Shown here one piece after another: positions 8,847-17,433 of a stretch of 64,000 nucleotides of DNA. The position numbers and the translations under genes are program-made. A model generated the notes under the pieces. The model ran no database searches and was not told the origin of the DNA. It saw nothing but the letters and a program-made list of their open reading frames with translations. The DNA is taken from NCBI GenBank assembly GCA_009937425.1, contig JAACFO010000003.1:1-64000 (forward strand). Direction: 5' to 3'. The first letter of the stretch is position 1. Every line of letters begins with the position of its first letter. The stretch is from Gammaproteobacteria bacterium (GTDB lineage Bacteria > Pseudomonadota > Gammaproteobacteria > HK1).

Positions 8847-9764
8847 TCAACCTTCGTCGATGCACCGCCCAACCGCTTCCAGTACGCCCTCGGAAAAACG
8901 TATCCGCACGCGGTCACCATCGATTTCGAAAGCTGCGGCCATACGCGCATCGTCGTGGTACTCCAGAGCGTGCTCCAACACCAAGACGGCATCTCCCACG
9001 TCCACCTCGAAAGGCACGCCCCATTCCGCGGTACCACGCATGAAGCGATAGGCACGCTCCGCGGTAAAGTGCGTATCGAAACGGAAGTCTTTTTCCTTCG
9101 GGAAAGGTTGATAGCTCGCGAGAACCTCATCCTGACGGGTGCGCGGCACTGTTATCCCTGCGCGCATCCTGCGCAACATGTCCACCATCAGCGCAGCGCC
9201 CCTCTCGGCCAATCTGGCGTTAACCTCTGAGAAACGGGCTCCAACCGGTAGCGGCATCACGCCCTGCGCGACGATGTCCCCCGCGTCCAGATCTTCTTCG
9301 ATAATGTGAAGCGTGACGCCAGTCTCCGGCTCGCCTTCTCGGAACTGCCAGAACAGCGGCGTGGGTCCACGGTACGAGGGCAGTACGGAGGGGTGCACGT
9401 TCACGCACATCTGTTTCGGTATCCTCAGCCACGGTCCATTGAGAATCATGGGAAAGCAGGCTACAAGCAGAATATCTGCCTCCAGGCTTGCCACGCGACT
9501 CAGGACCTTCTCGTCGTGCATGGAGCCAACCCGAACCAGCGGTACGTTACCTTCGCTGGCGATGGCAGGCCCGGTACCGGTCACCACCACCGAAATTTCC
9601 TCGCCCAGAGATTCGAAGGCCCTGGTCGGAGGAGGTGCCTCGTGACTAACGAAACCACACACCTCGGTGCCTGCTTGGAGCAAGCACCTCAAGACAGTCC
9701 CCGAGAAAGCGCTGTCGCTTCCGAGCATAAGTATCTTCGGAGCCGAGTTGTCGGTAGTGTTCAT
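8847..9764 (-). CDS. Formyltransferase-fold protein at the end of the nqr operon
   Basis: A 305-residue protein of the methionyl-tRNA/GAR formyltransferase superfamily. The catalytic triad is readable: Asn and His in VNVHPSVLPSYRG and the Asp in EEDLDAGDI. A C-terminal Fmt_C-like domain follows (about residues 210-300, with GTAEWGVPFEV). It should transfer a formyl group from 10-formyltetrahydrofolate to an amine. The sequence is too diverged to call it the housekeeping fmt, and its position is unusual: it begins only 23 bases after the CBS gene that follows nqrF, all on the same strand. The likely acceptor is a sugar nucleotide or another small amine; this is inference. Confidence 0.82.
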   Translation of the reverse strand: MNTTDNSAPKILMLGSDSAFSGTVLRCLLQAGTEVCGFVSHEAPPPTRAFESLGEEISVVVTGTGPAIASEGNVPLVRVGSMHDEKVLSRVASLEADILLVACFPMILNGPWLRIPKQMCVNVHPSVLPSYRGPTPLFWQFREGEPETGVTLHIIEEDLDAGDIVAQGVMPLPVGARFSEVNARLAERGAALMVDMLRRMRAGITVPRTRQDEVLASYQPFPKEKDFRFDTHFTAERAYRFMRGTAEWGVPFEVDVGDAVLVLEHALEYHDDARMAAAFEIDGDRVRIRFSEGVLEAVGRCIDEG

Positions 9765-9787
9765 ATGCCTATCACGGCGCTACGCGT

Positions 9788-10210
9788 TTACCGGAAAAGC
9801 GGTTCAACGTCCGCCCAGTGATCCTCCAAGGCGCGCAGAATATCAGCGCGGCTGATTTGACCCGTCATACGACCATTTTCCAGAATCGGGAAACGTCGAA
9901 AGGTGGAACTCATAAACATGTCAGCGGCCTTGATGATATCGGTGCCCGACGCGATGGTCGTTACCTCTTTGCTCATGTAATCAGCCACGCAGCCGCCCCA
10001 CTCCTGGTGATAGCTGGTGTTGTAGACGACTTCCAAGCAGTCCGCTTTCGACAGAACACCGACCAATTTCCCTCTGGGATCGATGACAGGCGCACCGGAA
10101 ATGCGCTCATCCAACAGCAACTTGACGGCCGTGTGAATGTCATCCCCGGGCATAACGGTGATCAGATCCCGTGCCATGTAGTCATCGACGATCGGTACTG
10201 ACTTACTCAT
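9788..10210 (-). CDS. Tandem CBS-domain protein downstream of nqrF
   Basis: A 140-residue protein made of two CBS motifs (about residues 8-65, MARDLITVMPGDD, and 75-135, MSKEVTTIASGTD). Such Bateman modules bind adenosyl nucleotides or NAD and act as energy sensors. The ATG at 10210 is preferred over the longer frame to 10249 because AAGGA sits 6 bases upstream of it. It starts 40 bases after the nqrF stop and precedes the formyltransferase gene by 23 bases, so it is probably co-transcribed with nqr. Regulation of the NQR-like complex by nucleotide binding is an attractive but untested idea. Confidence 0.88.
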   Translation of the reverse strand: MSKSVPIVDDYMARDLITVMPGDDIHTAVKLLLDERISGAPVIDPRGKLVGVLSKADCLEVVYNTSYHQEWGGCVADYMSKEVTTIASGTDIIKAADMFMSSTFRRFPILENGRMTGQISRADILRALEDHWADVEPLFR

Positions 10211-10249
10211 GGTCCGTCCTTTGTGCATGAACAGTTCATACAGACGCAC

Positions 10250-11494
10250 TCACGCCTGTTCACCCGCGGAACTCGCTCCGCCAAAGTCATCATAATGGAT
10301 GCTTTCCGCTTCCACCCCGAGGTCATCCAACATCGCGAGCACTGCCTTCACCATCAACGGTGGACCGCAAAGATAGTATTCGCAATCTTCCGGCTCAGGA
10401 TGCTGGACCAGATAGTGATCGTAAACGACTTTGTGTATGAAACCTGTATATCCGTCCCAATCGTCCTGTGCCTCCGGGGCGGACAAAGCCACGTGCCAGG
10501 AGAAGTTGTCATGCGCTGCATCGAGTTTCTCGAACAGCTCAGTGTAAAAAAGCTCTCGTCTCGAGCGGCCGCCGTACCAAAAGCTGATCTTGCGCTTGGA
10601 CTTGCGCGTCTCCAGCAGATCCAGAATCTGCGCACGCAGCGGCGCCATCCCGGCGCCACCGCCGATGAACACCGCCTCCTTGTTCGTATCCTCCACGAAA
10701 AAGTGACCGAAGGGCCCGGTCACTTGGACCGAATCAGCAGCCTTCAGTGAGAACAGCCAGCTCGATACGACACCGGGTGGAACCTTTTTTGCGTACGGGG
10801 GTGGCAGGGCGATACGGACGTTGAGAAGGATGTTGTGTTTTTCCCCCGGGTGATTCGCCATGGAATAAGCACGGGTCTGCGTTTGTCGCGCGGCTGCTTC
10901 GAGGGTCCACAGATTACCCCTGTCCCAAGCATCGCGAAAAGCGTCCTCGATATCGAAATCCTTGAAATTGACGCGGAACGAAGGGCAAGTGATCTGCACG
11001 AACCCTCCGGCCCGGAAGTCCATCTCCTCGCCCTCGGGCAGGCTGAGCACGATTTCGCGTATGAGCGTGGACACGTTGCGCGTGCTTTCCACGGTGCACG
11101 TCCAGGTACGAACGCCGAAATAAGCATCGTCCACCTGGACGCTCATGGGAGCCAACACCGGCACCTGACAGGCGAGGCGCGTGCCTTTTAAGGCCTGCGT
11201 TCGCGTCATCTGCGCCAGCTCCTGGGGGCCGGCCTCACCACCGCCTGCGATGACTTGCAGCTTACACAGGCCGCAAGTGCCGGCGCCCCCACAGGCGCTC
11301 GGCAGGCGCACCTCGGCATCTGCTAGCACCTCGAGAAGCCTGCGACCGACGGGAGCTTTAATGGTCATGCGGTCGTTGACGTCGATCTCGCATTCGCCCG
11401 AGGGCACGAACAATCTCCGTGCGAGCAGCACGAACAGTCCCAGCACCAGTACGATGCCGGTAAAGAAGACAACGCCGACGCCAATCTCCACCAC
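10250..11494 (-). CDS. nqrF: Na+-translocating NADH:quinone reductase subunit F
   Basis: The 414-residue NADH-oxidising subunit. An N-terminal membrane anchor (residues 5-27) is followed by a ferredoxin-like 2Fe-2S domain with ligands Cys68, Cys74, Cys77 and Cys109. The FAD domain contains RAYSMANHPGE and the NADH domain GGGAGMAPLRAQ, ending in YLCGPPLMV and a C-terminal DDFGG. Everything expected for electron entry is present and the length is normal (about 405-410). It starts 3 bases after nqrE. Confidence 0.96.
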   Translation of the reverse strand: MVEIGVGVVFFTGIVLVLGLFVLLARRLFVPSGECEIDVNDRMTIKAPVGRRLLEVLADAEVRLPSACGGAGTCGLCKLQVIAGGGEAGPQELAQMTRTQALKGTRLACQVPVLAPMSVQVDDAYFGVRTWTCTVESTRNVSTLIREIVLSLPEGEEMDFRAGGFVQITCPSFRVNFKDFDIEDAFRDAWDRGNLWTLEAAARQTQTRAYSMANHPGEKHNILLNVRIALPPPYAKKVPPGVVSSWLFSLKAADSVQVTGPFGHFFVEDTNKEAVFIGGGAGMAPLRAQILDLLETRKSKRKISFWYGGRSRRELFYTELFEKLDAAHDNFSWHVALSAPEAQDDWDGYTGFIHKVVYDHYLVQHPEPEDCEYYLCGPPLMVKAVLAMLDDLGVEAESIHYDDFGGASSAGEQA

Positions 11495-11497
11495 GCT

Positions 11498-12103
11498 CTA
11501 CCCTAAGCCCGAAAAGGCCATGAATCCGAGGGACATCAGCCCGACGACCATGAAGCTCATACCGAGGCCCTGGAGACCGTCCGGAATGTCCGAGTATTTG
11601 AGCCGCTCACGGATGGCTGCCAGCATGACGATTGCCAGCGCCCAGCCAGCCCCGGTGCCGAAGCCGTAGACCACGCTCTCCGCGAAGGTGTAACGGCGCT
11701 CCACCATGAACAAGGTGCCGCCCAGAATCGCGCAGTTGACGGTAATCAGCGGCAAGTAGATGCCCAGCGCCCGGTACAGCCTCGGTATGCGGTACTCCAG
11801 AATCATTTCCATGACCTGCACCATGGCGGCGATGACGCCGATGAAGGCAATGAGGCTCAAGAACGACAGATCCACCTCATCGAGCCCCGCCCAGGCCAGG
11901 GCCCCTGGTGCGAGGATGTAGACATAGATGAGGTTGTTGACGGGTACCGTCACGGTCTGCACACAGATGATGGCCAGTCCGACGCCGAAGGCCGTATCAA
12001 CGCGCTTGGAAACGGCCAGGAAAGTGCACATGCCGAGAAAAAACGACAGCGCCAGATTATCGATGAATACCGAGCGCAGCAGAATATCGAAAGACGCGTT
12101 CAA
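11498..12103 (-). CDS. nqrE: NQR-type complex membrane subunit E
   Basis: A 201-residue, six-helix integral membrane protein. The paired iron-binding cysteines seen in the family are at Cys26 (LGMCTFLAV) and Cys124 (TVNCAILGG), each in a half-helix; with the NqrD pair they hold an intramembrane iron centre in characterised enzymes. The start overlaps the nqrD stop by 4 bases, indicating translational coupling. RnfA is the closest alternative family, but the gene order and NqrA/NqrF partners decide for NQR. Confidence 0.95.
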   Translation of the reverse strand: MNASFDILLRSVFIDNLALSFFLGMCTFLAVSKRVDTAFGVGLAIICVQTVTVPVNNLIYVYILAPGALAWAGLDEVDLSFLSLIAFIGVIAAMVQVMEMILEYRIPRLYRALGIYLPLITVNCAILGGTLFMVERRYTFAESVVYGFGTGAGWALAIVMLAAIRERLKYSDIPDGLQGLGMSFMVVGLMSLGFMAFSGLG

Positions 12104-12762
12104 CGTCGTTCCTCCTGCAGTTTCTCGCGAATCTGGAACTCGGACCTATCGACCTGTTCAGGTCTTTTCGTACGGATCAACCAGATGATTCCGCCGATGA
12201 TGAAAAATGCGCTTGGTGGCAGGAGCATCAATTGCAGCGGATCGAAACCACCACCCTGGGCGGTGGTCCAGAGGATTTGAACGCCCAGCAGACTGCCGTG
12301 CCCGAAAAACTCACGTATCGCACCAACCAGCAGAAGTATGAAACCGTAGCCAAGACCGTTTCCTATACCATCGAGAGCGCTGGCGATTACGCCGTGATGC
12401 ATGGCAAAAGCCTCGGCACGACCAAGAACGATGCAGTTGGTGACAATCAGACCCACGAAAACGGATAGACGCAGGCTTATCTCGAATGCAAAGGCCTTGA
12501 GCAATTGGTCGACGATGATGACCAGGGAGGCAATGATGGTGATCTGCACGATAATGCGCACCGAACGTGGAAGGTAACGCCGGATCATGCTCACCGATGC
12601 ACCGGACAACGCCAACACGCAGGTCACAGCACCGGACATGACCAACGCCGTATCCACCGTCGTGGTGACGGCCAACGCGGAGCAGATGCCGAGGATCTGC
12701 AGGGTTATCGGATTCTCCCCGATCAGCGGCGTGGTGAGTGAGTCCCAGTATCGATTGGCCAA
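12100..12762 (-). CDS. nqrD: NQR-type complex membrane subunit D
   Basis: A 220-residue integral membrane protein homologous to NqrE in inverted topology. The iron-binding cysteines are Cys27 (LGICSALAV) and Cys110 ([14 protein letters not shown]). Length and motifs are standard. It is packed between nqrC (3-base gap) and nqrE (4-base overlap). Confidence 0.95.
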   Translation of the reverse strand: MANRYWDSLTTPLIGENPITLQILGICSALAVTTTVDTALVMSGAVTCVLALSGASVSMIRRYLPRSVRIIVQITIIASLVIIVDQLLKAFAFEISLRLSVFVGLIVTNCIVLGRAEAFAMHHGVIASALDGIGNGLGYGFILLLVGAIREFFGHGSLLGVQILWTTAQGGGFDPLQLMLLPPSAFFIIGGIIWLIRTKRPEQVDRSEFQIREKLQEERR

Positions 12763-12765
12763 TGT

Positions 12766-13548
12766 TCAACCCTCCCCGCGCCGCACGCGCTCTAGAAATG
12801 GCCCAAAGCCGAAATCACCGAGCCAGAACCGCAACAGATCATGCACACCCTGGCTGGTGCGAGTCGCGCCTGAGATGCCGTCGACCATATGCTCTGCATC
12901 CATGGAGCCCGGTGTAAGCCTGCCCCTGGCAACGCCAATCCTGAGAGCGCCGGCATCGTCGTAGACCCGCTTGCCCGGCCACAGCGCTTCCCATGACGGA
13001 TCCTGTATGCGCGCGCCCATTCCCGGCGTGTCACCCTGCTCGTAGAATTTGAGCGCCACCACCGTAGAGGTGTCGCCCGCCAGAGCCAGAAAACCGTAAA
13101 GGGACGATTGATAGCCGCTGCCGCGCACCGGCAGGATTATCAGCGCAACGCCGCCGTCGGCATCACGAACCAGAAATACAGTGGCATGCTTTTCGCGGCG
13201 TTGGATACCCGCAATGTCATGGTCCGGGGGAATCGGTGTACTGCCGCCGGGATCGGTCGCCGCCTTGCGCGCATCGAAGGTAGCGGGGTCGAACTTGTCG
13301 GAGTAGCGGCCGCTGGTGAGCTCGACGAGCCGGCTTTCGATGTTCTCTGCTGCGACTTCGTGCACCGTTCCCGACAAGGCGCTGAGAATGGATTCGAGCT
13401 GCGCCAAACGGTGTGCTTCGAGATTGGCAACATAGTGTGGCCGCAGCTTGACCGCCGAAACGGAAACCAGCAGTGCACACACCACGGCAACTCCAAGCAC
13501 CGTCAAGAGGGCTTGGATGGGATTTTCACTGAGAGTGCTTTCAGCCAT
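12766..13548 (-). CDS. nqrC: NQR-type complex subunit C (FMN-binding)
   Basis: A 260-residue subunit with one N-terminal membrane helix (about residues 12-34) and a periplasmic FMN-binding domain. The flavinylation motif D-G-I-S-G-A-T is intact at residues 223-229, so Thr229 should carry phosphoester-linked FMN once modified by an ApbE-type transferase; no apbE gene is in the window. GDTPGMGARI is the conserved family segment. It overlaps nqrB by 8 bases. Confidence 0.95.
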   Translation of the reverse strand: MAESTLSENPIQALLTVLGVAVVCALLVSVSAVKLRPHYVANLEAHRLAQLESILSALSGTVHEVAAENIESRLVELTSGRYSDKFDPATFDARKAATDPGGSTPIPPDHDIAGIQRREKHATVFLVRDADGGVALIILPVRGSGYQSSLYGFLALAGDTSTVVALKFYEQGDTPGMGARIQDPSWEALWPGKRVYDDAGALRIGVARGRLTPGSMDAEHMVDGISGATRTSQGVHDLLRFWLGDFGFGPFLERVRRGEG

Positions 13549-14620
13549 ACCCTCGTGCTCGGTGCTTCACGTTGAACCAGATCACAACGTGATCGATGAG
13601 CGGCGCCAGTATGGAACCCATGAGGATGGCGAGGATTACGCCGTCGGGATGTGCCGGATTGGCAACCCGCATGGTCACGACCAGCGCGCCGACGATGAGT
13701 CCCTGCGCCCAGCGCCCCGCATTGGTCGAAGCAGAGCTGGCCGGGTCCGTCGCCAGAAACACGGCGCCGAATGCGAAGCTGCCAAGCAGCACATGCCAAT
13801 ACCACGACAACGTCGTGATCCCCTCCTCACCACCAAACAAATTGCACACGGTGGCGACCAACACGAGGCCAAGCAATTGACCGAGAATCAGCCGCCAGGA
13901 AGCAATGCGCGTCACTATCAACAAAGCCCCGCCCAGGCCTATAGCGAGCAGCGAGGTCGTACCCATCATTCCCTGCAGGTTGCCGAAAACTGCAGCCCAC
14001 CAATCGATGCCCGCTGATACGAGACCATCACCGCCCTCGTTGTGATACAGGGCGAACGCTCTGCTGCCACCATAGCCGGCGATGCCAGTCCACAGGGGGT
14101 GCCCGGTCAGCGCCGTGGGAAAGCTGATCAGCATCGCGGCTGCACCGACCAGGGCCGGATTGACGAATGTCTTGCCCTCACCGCCGAAAATGCCCTTACC
14201 GAAAACGATGGCAAAGGACATGCCCACCGCCAGATGCACCAGGGACACCCCGGGCGGCATCAGCAGCGTCATGAGCACGGCGATCACCAACAGGCCGCTC
14301 TCCCGTTTGCGGCGGCGATAGGTGGCAAACAGCTGCTCCCAAACACCCCCGACCAGTAGCGCCATACCCAGCGCCGGCAGCACGTGGACGAGCCCGGCGG
14401 CGAGCACGTCGAACATTGCAGGATCCGAATAGTTCAGACCCAGGTCTTGCACTAGGCGGCCGCGCCAATCGTATTCATCCACGCCGCCCATCGTATTCAG
14501 CGCTGACAGATATTGGTGGCCGGTGTTGATGACTGCGGCAATCAGTACAGGCAACAACGCAAGCAGGCGGATCGCCTGGATTCGCGCCAGGCTGATCGGC
14601 GCGCGTGCATGCGGCGCCAC
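13541..14620 (-). CDS. nqrB: NQR-type complex subunit B, variant lacking the FMN-attachment threonine
   Basis: A 359-residue polytopic membrane protein, about 50 residues shorter at the N-terminus than typical NqrB. Family landmarks are clear: FGKGIFGGEGKTFVNPAL, TRIASWRLILGQLLG and FATDP-like FLATDPASS. The motif D-G-x-S-G-A-T, which carries covalent FMN on its Thr in known NqrB, is expected just after the segment GHPLW. Here residues 181-187 read A-G-Y-G-G-S-R: the Asp is Ala and the Thr is Arg187. The codon is AGA and the surrounding frame is intact, so this is substitution, not a frameshift. GTG start. The subunit otherwise forms the ion channel and quinone site. Confidence 0.93.
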   Translation of the reverse strand: MAPHARAPISLARIQAIRLLALLPVLIAAVINTGHQYLSALNTMGGVDEYDWRGRLVQDLGLNYSDPAMFDVLAAGLVHVLPALGMALLVGGVWEQLFATYRRRKRESGLLVIAVLMTLLMPPGVSLVHLAVGMSFAIVFGKGIFGGEGKTFVNPALVGAAAMLISFPTALTGHPLWTGIAGYGGSRAFALYHNEGGDGLVSAGIDWWAAVFGNLQGMMGTTSLLAIGLGGALLIVTRIASWRLILGQLLGLVLVATVCNLFGGEEGITTLSWYWHVLLGSFAFGAVFLATDPASSASTNAGRWAQGLIVGALVVTMRVANPAHPDGVILAILMGSILAPLIDHVVIWFNVKHRARGYG

Positions 14621-14640
14621 ACGGGTGCGTCCAGGTGTGT

Positions 14641-15927
14641 TTATGTTGCCTCCTCACGCAGCTGCTCGAGCACCCTTCTCAGCAGCAATCCGTAGTCCGT
14701 CTTGGATGGACAAACATAAGAAAGAAGCATCAAATCTTCCTCCACCAGCTCCAGGGCCCCCAGGTCACGGGCACGTTCAACGTCGCCAACCAATAGAGCA
14801 CGCAGCAACGGAACGGGGAGAATGCCTGGTAACGCGACCCGCTCGAAATCGCCGGTAGGAATGAGCGGGCCCGGCTCGCCACCGAGCGCGGTATCAAACA
14901 CCGCTGTGCGCCACGGCGACAAAGATTCCTGATTCGCTTCCGGTAGCGCGGTTATCTGACGATGGTGTCGTCCAAGATAAGCCTCGGTGCCGACAGCAAT
15001 ATGACCGGACAAGAAGGAACCTGAAATTACCCGCGCACCTTCATCGTTCAGTTCACCAGCCGCTACTTCATCGATGGCTGCACCAACCGGAAGCGTAATA
15101 AGGCGTGGATCGTCGACCGCAGGGCCTGCCAGCGAAATGACTCGTTGCAGCCATGACCGGCCAGTTGCCATCAAGCAGCCCAGGGCGATGACGTCCTGGT
15201 AACCGATATGCCACACTTCTGCCCCGTCGAATCCAATGGGGCAGAGTTGATGAATATGCGTTCCTGGAAGCCCGGCCGGGTGCGGGCCCTCGAACTCGGC
15301 AACGTGTAAACGCCTTGATTCGCCCACCGGTATGTCGGCGTTCCCCGCCTGGCAGAGGTATAGCGGTGATTCGGTGAGTTGCGACAAGGCATCCATTCCG
15401 CGGCAGAACTCTGACGGGTGCGCCGCGATGACCAGCGCCGGGTCCGGCGCGAGCGGCTCAGTATCGACAGCAGTGACGAAGAGCGCCTTCGGCTCGCCGG
15501 CGGGATCGGGAATATGACCAAAAGGTCGCGACCTGAGCGCCGTCCAAAGACCAGAATCCAACATCAGCCGCCGGATCTGAGCCCTGCTCGGCATGTCGGG
15601 CACATGGAATACAACGGCATTGTCCGCGTCGTCGCCAATTACCGTCAGGGAAACGAGCGCCCGCCTGGCTCCCCGGTTGATGCTACCCAGCGTTCCGCTG
15701 ATTGGTGAGGTGAAGACGACGGCCGGACGGTGACGGTCACGTAGCAAAGCTTCGCCTGCCTTTACGGAGCTACCTTGCTCCACCAACAGCTCGAACTTAA
15801 CACCGGGGAACTCGCGGCCGAGAATTGCCGCGCTCGCGACGGCCTTTTCATGCACGGTATCGCCTGCCGGCGCACCGGCAATGCTCAAATCAAGCCCCGT
15901 CTTTAATTCGCATCGCATATGCCGCAC
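14641..15927 (-). CDS. nqrA: NQR-type complex subunit A
   Basis: A 428-residue peripheral subunit with no membrane helix, slightly shorter than the usual 445. The Rnf/NQR barrel-sandwich start is visible (DLSIAGAP, then GALL-type lipoyl-like turn VKAGEALLRD), with FTSPISGTLGSI and the SFLSGH segment of the family. It starts with GTG at 15927, preceded by AAAGGA 8 bases upstream. It lies 49 bases after the monoheme-TPR gene and 20 bases before nqrB, on the same strand, so it is probably the second gene of the operon. Confidence 0.94.
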   Translation of the reverse strand: MRHMRCELKTGLDLSIAGAPAGDTVHEKAVASAAILGREFPGVKFELLVEQGSSVKAGEALLRDRHRPAVVFTSPISGTLGSINRGARRALVSLTVIGDDADNAVVFHVPDMPSRAQIRRLMLDSGLWTALRSRPFGHIPDPAGEPKALFVTAVDTEPLAPDPALVIAAHPSEFCRGMDALSQLTESPLYLCQAGNADIPVGESRRLHVAEFEGPHPAGLPGTHIHQLCPIGFDGAEVWHIGYQDVIALGCLMATGRSWLQRVISLAGPAVDDPRLITLPVGAAIDEVAAGELNDEGARVISGSFLSGHIAVGTEAYLGRHHRQITALPEANQESLSPWRTAVFDTALGGEPGPLIPTGDFERVALPGILPVPLLRALLVGDVERARDLGALELVEEDLMLLSYVCPSKTDYGLLLRRVLEQLREEAT

Positions 15928-15976
15928 TCATCGAATCCTTTCATCTTGGCAGCGTGTTGCATCGGTCTCAGTTGAG

Positions 15977-17203
15977 TCATCCCGATGGGATGATACGCAA
16001 ACTGGCACTTGACGGTTTACTTCCATCAATCGCCTGTTTCAACTCTCTGAGCCGGTCCTCGACTTCCGGCGGCAATCGACCGCCGGGGGATTGCAGGTAT
16101 GTTCGCTGTATTTTCTCCACGAGAAGCGAGTATGCGGGCATCGCCCAAGGCGCATCGGGCGCCAGCACGATGGCGACCTCCAGGTAGAGTTCGGCCTGGG
16201 GCAGCCAGTCGTCCCGATAAATCCGATACTCCGCCAGCCCGAGCAGGTAATGCGCCTCGGAGACCTCCATGGCGCTCGACGGTTTCGAAGCCAGGTATCG
16301 ATGCAGCAGGCTGGACGCCGCAATATTATCCACCAGAGCGCTTCTCCGACTCGGGAAGTCCACACTGGTCGACGCATCAATCACGTCCCTCGCCGACTGC
16401 AGCGGGTCACCGATGAACGGCATGTCTCGAAAGTGCTGCAAACTCACCAACCAGGTTTCCACATCCCCACGCCATGCCGATTGCGGGACGCTGCGCTCCT
16501 CGACGGACTCGAGCACGGGGATGGGACGTTCCATATCACCCTTCACACGGATGTTGACGATCAAATAAGTCCGGAGCACATCCTCCAAGACGACAGGATC
16601 GGCAAATTTCGGTGATTCAATTATCGTTTCCAAGGTGCTGAGAGCGTCGTCGAAACGTCGCATCGCCACTTGGATCCGCGCTCTTTTGTTCAACGGCAAC
16701 GACCAGGCCGCCTGAGAATCAACAAATTGCTTCGCGACCGGCGAGTCACGGGAACTTGGTAAGCGCGTGTGACAGGCGATGCAAACGTCGGTAATCCCAT
16801 AGAGAAGCTGTTGCACCCGTTGGGGCTCGCCGCGCTCGTAGCTTCGCAGGAGCAGGAGGGAATAGCGCTCCAGAACGCTCGCCAGGAACACTCCGGCGCT
16901 GTCCTCGTAAAAACCATGGGATGCGAGAATTGCTGACTGCTCGTCCAGCTCTCGAAGCGCTTCGAGAACTTCTGCCTGGTTCTCTGAACTACCGAAATCT
17001 GCGTCGGACATATCGACCTGAAACAGAAAACGCAGATTCTCGAAAATAACCTGCATGGTTTCGCGGGTAGCCTCTCTCTCGGTCCAATCTGACGATGTCA
17101 CTTCCGTCGTACCGAGAATGCAGAACAAGGCGACAACAAGGCCGCGCCAAAAGCGTCGTCGCCGTCCTGGCTGGAGGCGTGGATCTGATGGGTGAGAACT
17201 CAC
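15977..17203 (-). CDS. Exported monoheme (CxxCH) cytochrome fused to a TPR-like domain, first gene of the nqr operon
   Basis: A 408-residue protein, not recognised as a named family. A basic N-terminus and hydrophobic stretch (GRRRRFWRGLVVALFCIL) form a probable signal or anchor. About 110 residues of predicted amphipathic helices then end in a single heme site, CIACH at residues 141-145; that layout resembles cytochrome c'/c556. The rest, about residues 170-400, is helical and TPR-like (YLEVAIVLAPDAPWAMPAYS). The frame extends to an ATG at 17341, but the GTG at 17203 puts the signal peptide at the N-terminus and falls downstream of a TATATG -10-like hexamer (17250-17245). It is 49 bases ahead of nqrA on the same strand. 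Confidence 0.75.
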   Translation of the reverse strand: MSSHPSDPRLQPGRRRRFWRGLVVALFCILGTTEVTSSDWTEREATRETMQVIFENLRFLFQVDMSDADFGSSENQAEVLEALRELDEQSAILASHGFYEDSAGVFLASVLERYSLLLLRSYERGEPQRVQQLLYGITDVCIACHTRLPSSRDSPVAKQFVDSQAAWSLPLNKRARIQVAMRRFDDALSTLETIIESPKFADPVVLEDVLRTYLIVNIRVKGDMERPIPVLESVEERSVPQSAWRGDVETWLVSLQHFRDMPFIGDPLQSARDVIDASTSVDFPSRRSALVDNIAASSLLHRYLASKPSSAMEVSEAHYLLGLAEYRIYRDDWLPQAELYLEVAIVLAPDAPWAMPAYSLLVEKIQRTYLQSPGGRLPPEVEDRLRELKQAIDGSKPSSASLRIIPSG

Positions 17204-17282
17204 GATAAACGCGGTGCCGCAGACTGGGCCCGGCGAGAGCCAGGCATATAGCGTAGATTGATGCCGGATCGCCCGCAACACA

Positions 17283-17296
17283 TTGACAGAGATCAA
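17283..17296 (-). promoter_or_regulatory. FNR/DNR-type box upstream of the cytochrome-TPR/nqr operon
   Basis: TTGAC-AGAG-ATCAA fits the CRP/FNR-family consensus TTGAY-N4-ATCAA. It lies 80 bases upstream of the GTG at 17203. A TATATG hexamer at 17250-17245 is about 40 bases downstream of the box centre on the minus strand. The site could also be shared with the divergent transcripts. Confidence 0.6.
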
Positions 17297-17347
17297 GATA
17301 GCCCGGCGGCAGGATTGCCCCACAGGCGCAGGAAAATCCATGATTGA

Positions 17348-17361
17348 TTGATCTGAATCAT
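17348..17361 (+). promoter_or_regulatory. FNR/DNR-type box upstream of the small Cys-rich gene
   Basis: TTGAT-CTGA-ATCAT matches the FNR consensus at nine of ten half-site positions. It lies 73 bases before the ATG at 17434. A weak -10 candidate (TCAGAT, 17384-17389) is at the spacing expected for an activator centred at -41.5. Confidence 0.65.
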
Positions 17362-17433
17362 TGTCCTCGAGGCCCTTGATCGTTCAGATGAAATTGTGAA
17401 GGTAGTGATGAGCAAGCCGCGAGAGTCAAGAAT

